A stretch of DNA of 64,000 nt. Source: Bacteroidota bacterium. GTDB taxonomy: Bacteria; Bacteroidota; Bacteroidia; Chitinophagales; Chitinophagaceae. The notes beneath the pieces were generated by a model. That model did no database searches, was not told the DNA's origin, and saw only the letters and a list, made by a program, of their open reading frames with translations. The stretch lies in contig JADJSG010000006.1 in the NCBI GenBank assembly GCA_016711825.1, positions 744,001 through 808,000 on the forward strand, written 5' to 3'. Shown here piece by piece: positions 18,043 through 26,214 of this stretch (the first letter of the stretch is position 1; every line of letters starts with the position of its first letter). The position numbers and the translations under genes were made by a program.

Positions 18043-18245
18043 TCTTTAGCCATTTTCATTACTTCTTCATGTGGTACACCTTTTCCATCTTTAATTTGTT
18101 TCCTGCTTATTTTAATGCTCTCTAATACAGATTCAGGAATAGCTGAATGATATGAATGTAAATATTCTTTTATTTCAAGCAATACATCTTCACTTACATG
18201 ATCAAGCTCTTCAATAATTTGGGCTTTTAATTTTAATACATTCAT
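18027..18245 (-). CDS. Antitoxin of the RelE/ParE-type pair
   Basis: A 72-residue, mostly helical protein that precedes and overlaps the toxin gene. It has no obvious DNA-binding motif at the N-terminus. The segment SVLESIKISRKQIKDGKGVPHEEVMKMAKEWLKK near the C-terminus resembles antitoxin tails that wrap around a ParE/RelE partner. Identity rests mainly on size, order and overlap with the toxin. Autoregulation is usual for such modules but no operator is evident. It would be expected to be protease-labile, as antitoxins are. Confidence 0.75.
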   Translation of the reverse strand: MNVLKLKAQIIEELDHVSEDVLLEIKEYLHSYHSAIPESVLESIKISRKQIKDGKGVPHEEVMKMAKEWLKK

Positions 18246-18273
18246 GAAAAGTTTTTTACTTATGTAAAAATAA

Positions 18274-18304
18274 TAAAAAAATGGAACACATTACTGCATT
18301 CCAT
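18274..18304 (-). terminator. Terminator of fumC
   Basis: Stem ATGGAA/TTCCAT followed on the minus strand by a run of seven T, 27 nt after the fumC stop. Same hairpin as 17714-17744 apart from one loop base. Confidence 0.78.
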
Positions 18305-18330
18305 TCTCAAATCTCTCTACGCTTTTCTAT

Positions 18331-19725
18331 TTACAATCCACACATTTCTTCTGGCTTCACCCAGGCGTCAAATTCTTTATCGGTTACATAACCTAATTTC
18401 ACAGCCATTTCTTTTAAGGTAGTTCCTTCTTTATGTGCTTTTTGCGCAATTTCAGCTGATTTATAATAGCCAATTTTTGTGTTCAATGCCGTTACCAACA
18501 TCAATGAATTATCTAAATGTTTTTTGATGTTTGCTTTAATAGGTTCCAAACCAATAGCACATTTATCATTAAACGAAACACAACCTTCACCAATCAATCG
18601 AGCACTATGTAAGAAGTTATAAATCATCATCGGTTTAAACACATTCAATTCAAAATGACCCATGCTTCCACCTACTGTTATTGCTACGTCATTTCCCATC
18701 ACTTGTGCAGCAATCATGGTTAGTGCTTCACATTGTGTAGGATTTACTTTACCAGGCATGATAGAACTTCCAGGTTCATTGTCAGGAATAAAAATTTCAC
18801 CAATGCCAGAACGTGGACCTGATGACAACATACGAACATCATTCGCTATTTTCATTAAGCTAACGGCCACTGTTTTCAATGCACCATGTGCTTCTACAAT
18901 AGCATCGTGAGCTGCTAATGATTCAAATTTATTTTCAGCTGTCACAAATGGAAGCTTGGTTAATTTTGCAATATGTTTGGCTACATTTTTTGCATAGTTT
19001 TTGGGTGTATTAATGCCCGTTCCCACAGCAGTTCCACCTAAGGCCAATTCGCTTAAATGGGCTAAGGAGTTTTTGATGGCTTTTAAACCATGATCGAGTT
19101 GAGATACATAACCACTAAATTCTTGTCCAACCGTCAAGGGTGTTGCATCCATAAAATGGGTACGACCAATTTTAACCACATTCATAAAACGCTTCGATTT
19201 TTTATCTAAGGTATTTCGTAGTTTGGTGATACCGGGTATAGTCGTTTCCATCAACATTTTATAAGCAGCAATGTGCATCGCCGTTGGGAACGTATCATTG
19301 CTACTTTGGCTTTTGTTTACATCATCGTTAGGGTGCAAAAACTTTTCTTTATCTTTTAATTTTCCTCCCATCAACACATGACCACGATAGGCAATGACCT
19401 CATTGCAATTCATATTGCTTTGGGTACCACTACCTGTTTGCCATACCACCAACGGAAAGGCATCGGCATGTTTACCTTCTAAAATTTCATCACACACTTT
19501 GCCTATTAATTCGCATTTTTCTTTGCTTAAAACTTTTGCTTCCATATTGGTAATAGCAGCTGCTTTTTTCAAATACGCAAAAGCCTCAATAATTTCTTTG
19601 GGCATACGATTAATGTCTTGTGCAATTTTAAAATTGTCGATAGAGCGTTGTGTTTGTGCGCCATAAATAGCGTTCATGGGTACTGAAACCTCACCCATCG
19701 TGTCTTTTTCGATTCTGAAACTCAT
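18331..19725 (-). CDS. fumC: Class II fumarate hydratase FumC
   Basis: A 464-residue homotetrameric enzyme of the fumarase/aspartase superfamily that interconverts fumarate and malate in the citric acid cycle; it needs no iron-sulphur cluster. Signature GSSIMPGKVNPTQ lies at about 319-331. Other active-site blocks are WQTGSGTQSNMN (about 95-106), SQSSNDTFPTAM (139-150) and GRTHFMDATPLTVGQE (187-202) with the catalytic His. Length is standard. It follows serC by 47 bp on the same strand but has its own -7 motif, so it is probably transcribed alone. Confidence 0.97.
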   Translation of the reverse strand: MSFRIEKDTMGEVSVPMNAIYGAQTQRSIDNFKIAQDINRMPKEIIEAFAYLKKAAAITNMEAKVLSKEKCELIGKVCDEILEGKHADAFPLVVWQTGSGTQSNMNCNEVIAYRGHVLMGGKLKDKEKFLHPNDDVNKSQSSNDTFPTAMHIAAYKMLMETTIPGITKLRNTLDKKSKRFMNVVKIGRTHFMDATPLTVGQEFSGYVSQLDHGLKAIKNSLAHLSELALGGTAVGTGINTPKNYAKNVAKHIAKLTKLPFVTAENKFESLAAHDAIVEAHGALKTVAVSLMKIANDVRMLSSGPRSGIGEIFIPDNEPGSSIMPGKVNPTQCEALTMIAAQVMGNDVAITVGGSMGHFELNVFKPMMIYNFLHSARLIGEGCVSFNDKCAIGLEPIKANIKKHLDNSLMLVTALNTKIGYYKSAEIAQKAHKEGTTLKEMAVKLGYVTDKEFDAWVKPEEMCGL

Positions 19726-19763
19726 TGTGTTTTTTTAATTGATTAATGTAATAGAAAAGTGCG

Positions 19764-19771
19764 CAAAGGTA
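19764..19771 (-). promoter_or_regulatory. Bacteroidota -7 element TACCTTTG
   Basis: TACCTTTG on the minus strand, 38 nt before the fumC ATG at 19725. Confidence 0.45.
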
Positions 19772-19772
19772 A

Positions 19773-20855
19773 TTATTTATTCATATAATTTGTTTCATAC
19801 GCTCGCATGATATGTATCAGTTGTTGTACATTGTCTAAAGTTTGTGCATTATACATCGAAACACGTAATCCTCCGGTAATCTTATGACCTTTAATACCAA
19901 TGATATGGTGTTGTTCACAAAAATCAATAAAGGCTTGTTCCATTTCAGCAGATTGCATGGTAAAGCAGGCATTCATATAACTTCTATCTTCAGCTTGAAT
20001 ATTATTTTCAAACAAGCTGTTACGATCTATTTCTGCATACAACGCTTTTGCTTTTTGATGATTGATGGCTTCCATTGTTGCGACACCGCCTTGTGCTTTA
20101 AGCCAACGCAAATTTAATAAGGATATATACGTAGCCAAAACGGGTGGTGTATAATAATTTGATTTTTTGGCTGCAAGCAATTGATAGTTAAATACTGGTG
20201 GTATATGAGTATTTGATCGGGCTAAAAAATCTTTCTTGACTATGGCTATACTTAAACCGGCAGGACCTATATTTTTTTGTGCACAAGCATAGGCAAAATC
20301 AATTTTATCAAAGTCAATGATCCGACTTAAAATATCACTACTCATGTCGATAATGAGTGGACTATCTACAGTGGGTATTTGATGAAACTGTGTACCATAA
20401 ATGGTATTGTTACTCGTTAAATGAATATATGCATAGCCATTGCTGGCCTTAAATTCGGTGGCCTTCGGAATACATGTGTATTGTTTTTGTTGGGAAGAGG
20501 CGATGGTATTGGTGTTGCCATAATAGGCTGCATACATCATCGCCTGATGTGCCCAGTAACCTGTATCGATAAAACCCGCTGCCGTTTCTTTCGACAAAAA
20601 ATTCATTGGAATTTGGGCAAATTGAAGTCTGCCCCCTCCTTGTAATAATAATACTTCATGATCATGATTAAGGCATAATAACTCACGCAGCAAATGCAAG
20701 GTCTCTGCCAAAATATTTTGAAATAAGGTACTTCGATGTGATATTTCTGCTACAGATATACCCTCGTTGCTTAAATCTAAAATACCTTCTGAAGCTTGCT
20801 GCAATACAACTTCGGGTAAAGTGGCAGGACCTGCATTAAATATTATTTTTCGCAT
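19773..20855 (-). CDS. serC: Phosphoserine aminotransferase SerC
   Basis: A 360-residue PLP-dependent class V aminotransferase. It converts 3-phosphohydroxypyruvate to phosphoserine in serine synthesis and can also act in pyridoxine synthesis. Signature features are the N-terminal FNAGPATLPEVVLQQA, LLLQGGGRLQFAQIPMNF, and FAYACAQKNIGPAGLSIAIV with the PLP-binding Lys in the QKN motif. The C-terminus GIKGHKITGGLRVSMYNAQT is the conserved substrate-binding end. It follows the DUF502 gene by 8 bp, so co-transcription with that gene is likely. Confidence 0.96.
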   Translation of the reverse strand: MRKIIFNAGPATLPEVVLQQASEGILDLSNEGISVAEISHRSTLFQNILAETLHLLRELLCLNHDHEVLLLQGGGRLQFAQIPMNFLSKETAAGFIDTGYWAHQAMMYAAYYGNTNTIASSQQKQYTCIPKATEFKASNGYAYIHLTSNNTIYGTQFHQIPTVDSPLIIDMSSDILSRIIDFDKIDFAYACAQKNIGPAGLSIAIVKKDFLARSNTHIPPVFNYQLLAAKKSNYYTPPVLATYISLLNLRWLKAQGGVATMEAINHQKAKALYAEIDRNSLFENNIQAEDRSYMNACFTMQSAEMEQAFIDFCEQHHIIGIKGHKITGGLRVSMYNAQTLDNVQQLIHIMRAYETNYMNK

Positions 20856-20863
20856 CTTAGGGC

Positions 20864-21469
20864 TTATCTGTTTTCATGTATTTCTATATCAGTAGCCTGT
20901 TCTTCATCGTATCCGGTAACACCTCCGCTAACAGCCATTTTCATTGCATCTGAAGGATTAATATCTAAGGGTGTCACATTTTCTTTATCAACAATTACAA
21001 GCATGCCACTGACAGCATAGGAATGTGGCATATACACAGCCACTTTGTTTTCAAACCCGAGTTTGCTTAAATTTTTTTGGGTAATAAATCCGATTTGATA
21101 TACCTCAGGATTGATTCTGATTTTGACCAATACGGGTTTATTAAATTTCTTTTTTTCACCCATAAAACTTTCCACAACATCTTTGACAGAGCCATAAATA
21201 AATTTTAAAAAGGGGGTCCGTTCTAATATATTGTCAAAAAAATTGATCAGGAGTTTCCACAATAAAAAAGTGCTCCCTAGCCAGCCTATCAGTATCAACG
21301 ATGAAATAACAATCACAAAACCAACTCCTCTTGGTAAGGATGGAATACGTGTAGAACTGTCTATAAAATCAAATACGGAGTAGGCGGCCCATGCTGTAAT
21401 AGCCAATGGAGATACAATGATAATGCCTTGAAAAAAGTATTTGAGTAAAAGGGTGGCGAGTTTTCGCAT
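20864..21469 (-). CDS. DUF502 membrane protein
   Basis: A 201-residue inner-membrane protein with two transmembrane helices (about 9-31 and 48-72). The DUF502 features PFLKFIYGSVKDVVESFMGE (about 84-103) and the late VYMPHSYAVSGMLVIVDKENVTPLDI, then an SGGVTGYDEE block, are all present. The family is widespread and of unknown function. It lies between pabC and serC on the same strand with an 8-bp gap to serC and has its own -7 motif. Confidence 0.9.
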   Translation of the reverse strand: MRKLATLLLKYFFQGIIIVSPLAITAWAAYSVFDFIDSSTRIPSLPRGVGFVIVISSLILIGWLGSTFLLWKLLINFFDNILERTPFLKFIYGSVKDVVESFMGEKKKFNKPVLVKIRINPEVYQIGFITQKNLSKLGFENKVAVYMPHSYAVSGMLVIVDKENVTPLDINPSDAMKMAVSGGVTGYDEEQATDIEIHENR

Positions 21470-21473
21470 GATG

Positions 21474-21481
21474 CAAAGGTA
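21474..21481 (-). promoter_or_regulatory. Bacteroidota -7 element TACCTTTG
   Basis: TACCTTTG on the minus strand only 4 nt before the DUF502 start, implying a very short or leaderless message for DUF502-serC. Confidence 0.4.
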
Positions 21482-21487
21482 AAATTA

Positions 21488-22108
21488 TTAATCTGATAAA
21501 AACACGATTTGCTGTGTGTCTATCACTGAATCTCCTAATTCAAGCATGGCATTGATCAATGATACCTGCTGATAATGTTTTAAATCAGTCACGAATATAT
21601 CTTTTTCAATCAATTGATTTGTTTCGAGTAAATATTTCCTTTTGGTACCTTGCAATAAAGGATATAGAGGGGTATGCCACTCTACACCATTCCAAAATGC
21701 GAGATTAGCGTAGGTAGCATCTGTCAAACGTTGATGTTGCACAATGAGCACCTCGTTTTCGGGTCCTACTCGTTGGGTATAGTGCTCAAACACGCTTCTA
21801 TCAGCATATTTAAGATGATAATCAATAGCATTGTTTTCAACCCAGTAGAGGGTATTTATTTTTTTGATGTGATAGGGATTGCTTACAAAATGATGATGAT
21901 GTAGGTCATAGAAGATGCTTAATTTTGTCAATGCTTGTTTGTTTTTAACCACGAGATTAAAATAACCACGCATATCATCGAGGTTTTTTTTTGCGCCGTA
22001 ATATTCCATACAAGTATGTTGAATACGTTGTAAATGCAGGTCAAGATGTTGCACCTCACCATTTTCGATTTTGAGGGTTTCAATAAATGGGAACATAAAT
22101 TTTATCAT
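21488..22108 (-). CDS. pabC: Class IV aminotransferase fold, probable aminodeoxychorismate lyase
   Basis: A 206-residue fold-type IV PLP protein, shorter than the 270 or so usual for BCAT-like members. It contains FIETLKIENGEVQHLDLHLQRIQHT at the start and a C-terminal TDLKHYQQVSLINAMLELGD in which NAM(L) replaces the common NSLRG-type ending. A PLP-binding Lys is likely in KKLSIFYD-like strands but is not certain. Its start overlaps pabB by 29 bp. With pabA and pabB adjacent, the role is the last step of p-aminobenzoate synthesis for folate. Starts at 22108 or 22096 are both possible. Confidence 0.82.
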   Translation of the reverse strand: MIKFMFPFIETLKIENGEVQHLDLHLQRIQHTCMEYYGAKKNLDDMRGYFNLVVKNKQALTKLSIFYDLHHHHFVSNPYHIKKINTLYWVENNAIDYHLKYADRSVFEHYTQRVGPENEVLIVQHQRLTDATYANLAFWNGVEWHTPLYPLLQGTKRKYLLETNQLIEKDIFVTDLKHYQQVSLINAMLELGDSVIDTQQIVFLSD

Positions 22109-23066
22109 TTAATTCCTGATATTCTTTTTCCATATCACTGTTCACAGTTATGCCTCCGCCACTTCTGTAAAAATATTCATCTTTTACTTTTTCAATAAAT
22201 CGAATCATTACACAGCTATCAATATGTTCGCCATCAAAATAAAAGGCCACTCCTGTATAATAGCCTCTGGGGCATGCTTCGGCTTCTTGTATTGTTTCTA
22301 TCGTTTTTTTCTTGGGGGCACCACTGATTGAGCCTGCTGGCAATAAGCTAAACAGCAAATCTCCTAAATGCAATCGGTAATCGTTCGGTAACAGACCTTT
22401 GATTTTAGTGCTTGCTTGTAATAAGTTTTTATGATTGGAATGAATTTCTTCTAAATACCTAAACTTTTCTACCACCACCTCCGTCGACACTTTGTTTAAG
22501 TCGTTTCTGATTAAATCTACAATGGTATAATGCTCTGCCAACTCCTTGCTGTCATGTAATAAAGTATGGGCGGCATTTGGCAAACGAGCATCTATGGTAC
22601 CTTTCATCGGATACGAAAAAATAGCACCCTCATGTATTTGAATAAAACATTCGGGAGAAAAACAAACCCATTCATCCTGATAACAAATTTTATACCGAGC
22701 TTGTGCCTGATTAAATATTTGCAAAAGGGTGGCATCAGTTTCTATTTTTGTTTTACCTGTGTAATTGGTAAGATAGCTATTGCCATATTTCAATGCTTTC
22801 ATCACTTTATCATATCCTGCCTGGTAACTGGCTTTGGGCATACTATGTATGGTGTGTAAGTCAATAGATGCTGTAGGGCTTGAACTTTTTTTTGTAGAAG
22901 CTTGATTGGTATACGTAGGAAAAGATACCGCAATGTGTTGCGATGCAAGTTCTTCAAGGGTCAGCAATACAGGTTGTTGCATTTCAAAATCAACCATCAT
23001 AAAAAAAGGTGTATGGGCAATGCTGTATTCGTTGATTTTTTTTATGACTTGCTGATGTGAATTCAA
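22080..23066 (-). CDS. pabB: Aminodeoxychorismate synthase component I (PabB)
   Basis: A chorismate-binding enzyme of about 328 residues that aminates chorismate using ammonia from PabA. The core shows YGNSYLTNYTGKTKI, CFSPECFIQI, SYPMKGTIDA, HYTIVDLIRNDLNKVS, LLPAGSISGAPKKKTIETI and the end YRSGGGITVNSDMEKEYQE, all conserved chorismate-site blocks. No ATG precedes the conserved start TPFFMMVDFEM; TTG codons at 23102 and 23066 are available. I choose 23066 because the upstream one leaves a single base between this gene and divergent pabA. It overlaps pabC downstream. Confidence 0.93.
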   Translation of the reverse strand: MNSHQQVIKKINEYSIAHTPFFMMVDFEMQQPVLLTLEELASQHIAVSFPTYTNQASTKKSSSPTASIDLHTIHSMPKASYQAGYDKVMKALKYGNSYLTNYTGKTKIETDATLLQIFNQAQARYKICYQDEWVCFSPECFIQIHEGAIFSYPMKGTIDARLPNAAHTLLHDSKELAEHYTIVDLIRNDLNKVSTEVVVEKFRYLEEIHSNHKNLLQASTKIKGLLPNDYRLHLGDLLFSLLPAGSISGAPKKKTIETIQEAEACPRGYYTGVAFYFDGEHIDSCVMIRFIEKVKDEYFYRSGGGITVNSDMEKEYQELNDKIYVPIY

Positions 23067-23103
23067 GAATAGTATGTTTAATTTGTGGTAAAAATAACTC
23101 AAT

Positions 23104-23673
23104 TTGAAATTACTATTGATTGATAATTACGATTCCTTTACCTACAATATTGTAGCCTTATTGCATCAGTTATCGGTCACCACACTTGATATTTATAAAA
23201 ACGACCAAATCACCGTTGCGGAAGCAGCCCAATACGACAAAATTATTATTTCACCCGGACCAGCTACTCCCCATGAATCGGGCAATGTGCTGGCCATCAT
23301 TGATGCCTTAGCCCCTACACATCCTATACTTGGTATTTGTTTAGGACATCAAGCCCTAGGGGTAGCCTTTGGTGCTACGCTCAAAAATCTTCCTCAGCCA
23401 TATCATGGTTATCAAACCACGCTCAACATTCTTAAGCCTCATAAGATATATGCAAAACTCAGCAGCGATAAACCCATCAAAGTTGGTTTATATCATTCGT
23501 GGGTGGTAGATGATCAACAACTGCCTGCTTCGCTCCTCGTTACGGCTATTTCAGCCGAGGGTTATATTATGAGTATCAAGCATCAGGTATACGAGAGCCA
23601 TGGCATTCAGTTTCATCCTGAAAGTTATATGACGGATATGGGCAAAGAATTGATGCAGGGTTTTTTGGAATAA
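23104..23673 (+). CDS. pabA: Aminodeoxychorismate/anthranilate synthase glutamine amidotransferase (PabA/TrpG)
   Basis: A 189-residue class I glutamine amidotransferase. The TTG start at 23104 gives the family N-terminus LLLIDNYDSFTYN exactly in place. The triad is the Cys of PILGICLGHQALG (near residue 79) and the His-x-Glu of GIQFHPESYM near the C-terminus, and the oxyanion motif ISPGPATPHESGN is present. It delivers ammonia to PabB; in many bacteria the same subunit also serves anthranilate synthase. It is transcribed divergently from pabBC, so expression of the two subunits is not set by one operon. Confidence 0.93.
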   Translation: MKLLLIDNYDSFTYNIVALLHQLSVTTLDIYKNDQITVAEAAQYDKIIISPGPATPHESGNVLAIIDALAPTHPILGICLGHQALGVAFGATLKNLPQPYHGYQTTLNILKPHKIYAKLSSDKPIKVGLYHSWVVDDQQLPASLLVTAISAEGYIMSIKHQVYESHGIQFHPESYMTDMGKELMQGFLE

Positions 23674-23701
23674 GGGTTACAAGCAGCCTATTGCGTAAGG
23701 T

Positions 23702-24775
23702 TTATACCATTTCACCAGCTTTCATTTTTTCAGCATTTTCGGCAAACTGCAAGGCATCTAACATATCTTGTATATCACCATTTACAAAGTTGTCGAGTGC
23801 ATAAATGGTTTTATTGATACGATGATCGGTAATACGACCTTGTGGCCAGTTGTAGGTTCTGATTTTAGCCGAGCGGTCGCCACTGCTTACAAGGGTTTTA
23901 CGACTTTTTGCGATGGCTTCTTCGTGTTTACGTACTTCTTCTTCATAAAGTTTGGTACGCATCATTTCGGTTGCACGTATTCTATTGCCAAGTTGTGAAC
24001 GATCGGTTTGGCAGGTAACCACGGTACCGGTTGGGATATGGGTTAAAATGACTTTTGTTTCTACTTTATTTACATTTTGTCCACCAGCACCACCACTTCG
24101 AGCGGTTTCCATCTTGAGGTCTGACTCTTTCAATTCAAAATCGACCTCTTCGGCTTCGGGCATCACGGCTACGGTAGCAGCAGAAGTATGTACACGTCCA
24201 CTTCCTTCGGTGGCAGGTACACGTTGCACACGATGAACACCGCTTTCATATTTCAAGGTACCATATACATCATCGCCCACTACTTCGAGTATGACTTCTT
24301 TAAAACCACCTGAGGTGCCTTCGCTTTCATCGATGATGGATACTTTCCAACCGCGTGCTTCACAATATCGGATATACATACGCATGAGGTCGCCAGCAAA
24401 AATACTGGCTTCGTCGCCACCGGTGCCTGCACGTATTTCCATCACAACATTTTTTTCATCTTGTGGGTCTTTGGGTATAAGCAGTTGGTGTATGGTATCT
24501 TCTAAGGTGGTTTTTGAGGTTTCCAGACTAATTAAATCTTCTTTCGCCATTTCGCGAAGTTCTACATCACTTTCAGTTTCCAATACATCTTTGGCAAAAG
24601 CGAGGGCATCTAAGCAATTTTTATATTGTTTATAAGCATCTACAATTTTTTCCAGTTTGCGATATTCTTTGCTGAGTTGTGAATATTTTTTTTGATCCGA
24701 CACTACATCCGGATTGGTGAGTGATACACCAATATTATCAAATCTTCCTTTGATGGCTTCTAACTTATCGAGCAT
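23702..24775 (-). CDS. prfA: Peptide chain release factor 1
   Basis: A 357-residue class I release factor. It recognises UAA and UAG through the PxT tripeptide, here PAT at 187-189 (RVQRVPATEGSGRVHTSAATVA). The ARSGGAGGQNVNKVET block places GGQ at 231-233 in the peptidyl-transferase centre. The N-terminal coiled domain and the C-terminal RTYNWPQGRITDHRI block are standard, and so is the length. PAT rather than SPF distinguishes it from RF2. It is cytoplasmic, acts in translation termination, and appears to be a single-gene unit. Confidence 0.97.
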   Translation of the reverse strand: MLDKLEAIKGRFDNIGVSLTNPDVVSDQKKYSQLSKEYRKLEKIVDAYKQYKNCLDALAFAKDVLETESDVELREMAKEDLISLETSKTTLEDTIHQLLIPKDPQDEKNVVMEIRAGTGGDEASIFAGDLMRMYIRYCEARGWKVSIIDESEGTSGGFKEVILEVVGDDVYGTLKYESGVHRVQRVPATEGSGRVHTSAATVAVMPEAEEVDFELKESDLKMETARSGGAGGQNVNKVETKVILTHIPTGTVVTCQTDRSQLGNRIRATEMMRTKLYEEEVRKHEEAIAKSRKTLVSSGDRSAKIRTYNWPQGRITDHRINKTIYALDNFVNGDIQDMLDALQFAENAEKMKAGEMV

Positions 24776-24782
24776 AGGGGCG

Positions 24783-24790
24783 CAAAGATA
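24783..24790 (-). promoter_or_regulatory. Bacteroidota -7 element TATCTTTG
   Basis: TATCTTTG on the minus strand, 7 nt before the prfA start at 24775; implies a very short leader. Confidence 0.45.
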
Positions 24791-24899
24791 ATTTTAAAAA
24801 ATGATTTACAATTACTAAACTTCAGGAGAAAATAGGTTGGATGCAAAAAAAACGATGGTTAAAATTTTTGAATTTTGATTCGGAAGGTAATTATTTGTG

Positions 24900-25138
24900 A
24901 AATATTAAAGCCCGACCAGCAAGTACAGAAATAGCGGCTAATGAAATTTTGCTTTATCCAAATCTGAGTAGTACTTATATAGATGTGGGATATGAGATTA
25001 GAGAAATGTTACATTAGAAATGTATAATGCCTTAGGCCAGCAAATCCCCTGTGTGCATTCATGAGAATGTATTATCTTAGGTGCCTGCCAGTCGGGCAGA
25101 CTGGTGAGAATGAAGTGAAGAAGGTAATTATTGAATGA
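24900..25138 (+). pseudogene. Decayed C-terminal sorting domain of a T9SS protein
   Basis: Three frames together spell one sorting domain. The first is AANEILLYPNLSSTYIDVGYE (24937-25005 region). The second is VTLEMYNALGQQIP (about 25008-25050). The third is RMYYLRC...GENEVKKVIIE and a stop (about 25065-25138). The last part matches the end of the gene at 27735 (MYYLRCENEVKKVIIE) except for a 21-bp insertion after the Cys codon, which is a nested palindrome (CCAGTC...GACTGG and CTGCC...GGCAG). At least two frameshifts and several stops show it is dead. The rest of the 24776-25231 gap holds nothing I recognise. Confidence 0.8.
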
Positions 25139-25231
25139 ATTGTCTGAACCGCAGATAGCACAGATAAGATTGATGGAGCAGATACTATGTAAAATTTATT
25201 CTATGTTCTATTAAAATCTTATTTTTGATTT

Positions 25232-25618
25232 ATGATTGAAGAAGGAAAATACAAGGAACTAACAGGCAAAATTATTGGTTGCGCAATGGAAGTTCATAAT
25301 GTATTGGGCTGCGGATTTCAGGAAGTTATTTATCAACGTGCGTTGGAAATTGAAATGCGGAATGCCGGTATCGCATTTCTAAGAGAATTTGAGATGTCTA
25401 TATTATATAAAGAAAATCCTATTGGAACTAGACGTGTGGATTTTTTTGTTGAAAATGTGATAAGTGTTGAATTAAAGGCACTTACAGCATTAGAAGATGT
25501 AAATATCACGCAAGCACTTAACTATTTAGAAGCCTATAATTTAGAAATTGGTTTACTAATTAATTTTGGTTCAAAAAGACTAGTTTTTAAACGTCTAGTA
25601 AATTCAAAATATAAATGA
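25232..25618 (+). CDS. GxxExxY protein
   Basis: A 128-residue member of the GxxExxY family. The name-giving motif appears as GCGFQEVIYQRALEIEM near residues 30-45. The PD-(D/E)xK-like core RRVDFFVENVISVELKAL (about 72-90) follows, then the terminal YLEAYNLEIGLLINFGSKRLVFKRL. Proteins of this family are often sporadic and linked to mobile or defence-type regions; nuclease activity is suggested by the fold but not proven. It overlaps the next reading frame by 4 bp (ATGA). The setting among gene fragments supports recent arrival. Confidence 0.92.
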   Translation: MIEEGKYKELTGKIIGCAMEVHNVLGCGFQEVIYQRALEIEMRNAGIAFLREFEMSILYKENPIGTRRVDFFVENVISVELKALTALEDVNITQALNYLEAYNLEIGLLINFGSKRLVFKRLVNSKYK

Positions 25619-26214
25619 TTATGATTCAAAATATAAAAAAAGAATTAGTCATCATCATAAGCATTACTCTATCTGCTGCATCCAACAAATCTGCATTTTC
25701 TGCGGTTCAGACAATGTGTCCTTATGTTGGCGGAAGTGCTGTGTACAAAGCAAGGGTACTATATAGTGCACTTGATCCTATAATGCAATACAACGACCGA
25801 CTGATGTGCATACAAGGCCAAAACAAAAATGGCGATAATGGATATGTCAATGTTGATAGACTCTATGAAGCACAAACAAATGAGGAAGCAAATAAATTGA
25901 CACAACTTCAAGGAATAAATAATAACGCATACAAAGTAGATTTCATAAAAATTGCTACTGATAAATTTGAAGATATTTTGGTTTATCCCAATCCTGCACG
26001 TGATGTTATCTTTATTTCGGACTTACCTGAAGATGGAGAGTTTGAACTCTCCGATTTGTTAGGCAATTCAATTTTAAAGCAAACAATTAAGGCTAGTGTT
26101 GCTGCTCAAAAGGTACCGCTTCCTGTTTTACCGAATGGAATATACGGTTACAAAATAAAGCTATCTAAAAATTTCTATAGTGGCAAACTAAATATCTTGC
26201 AACATGATAAATAA
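25615..26214 (+). CDS. Truncated T9SS cargo protein (C-terminal stump)
   Basis: A 199-residue frame that looks like the tail of a much larger cargo protein joined to a short new N-terminus. The segment MCPYVGGSAVYKARVLYSALDP then YNDRLMCIQGQNKNGD is what one sees just before the sorting domain of long Bacteroidota surface proteins. Residues about 120-199 are a type A sorting domain (ILVYPNPARDVIFISDL ... LPNGIYGYKIKLSKNFYSGKLNI). The N-terminal 20 residues are hydrophobic but not a clean signal peptide. It is probably a deletion product; expression is doubtful. It overlaps the following gene by 11 bp. Confidence 0.6.
   Translation: MIMIQNIKKELVIIISITLSAASNKSAFSAVQTMCPYVGGSAVYKARVLYSALDPIMQYNDRLMCIQGQNKNGDNGYVNVDRLYEAQTNEEANKLTQLQGINNNAYKVDFIKIATDKFEDILVYPNPARDVIFISDLPEDGEFELSDLLGNSILKQTIKASVAAQKVPLPVLPNGIYGYKIKLSKNFYSGKLNILQHDK

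Noticed and set aside
23952..24635. Long plus-strand frames opposite prfA
   Set aside because: Antisense shadows of a conserved gene; no protein-like features.
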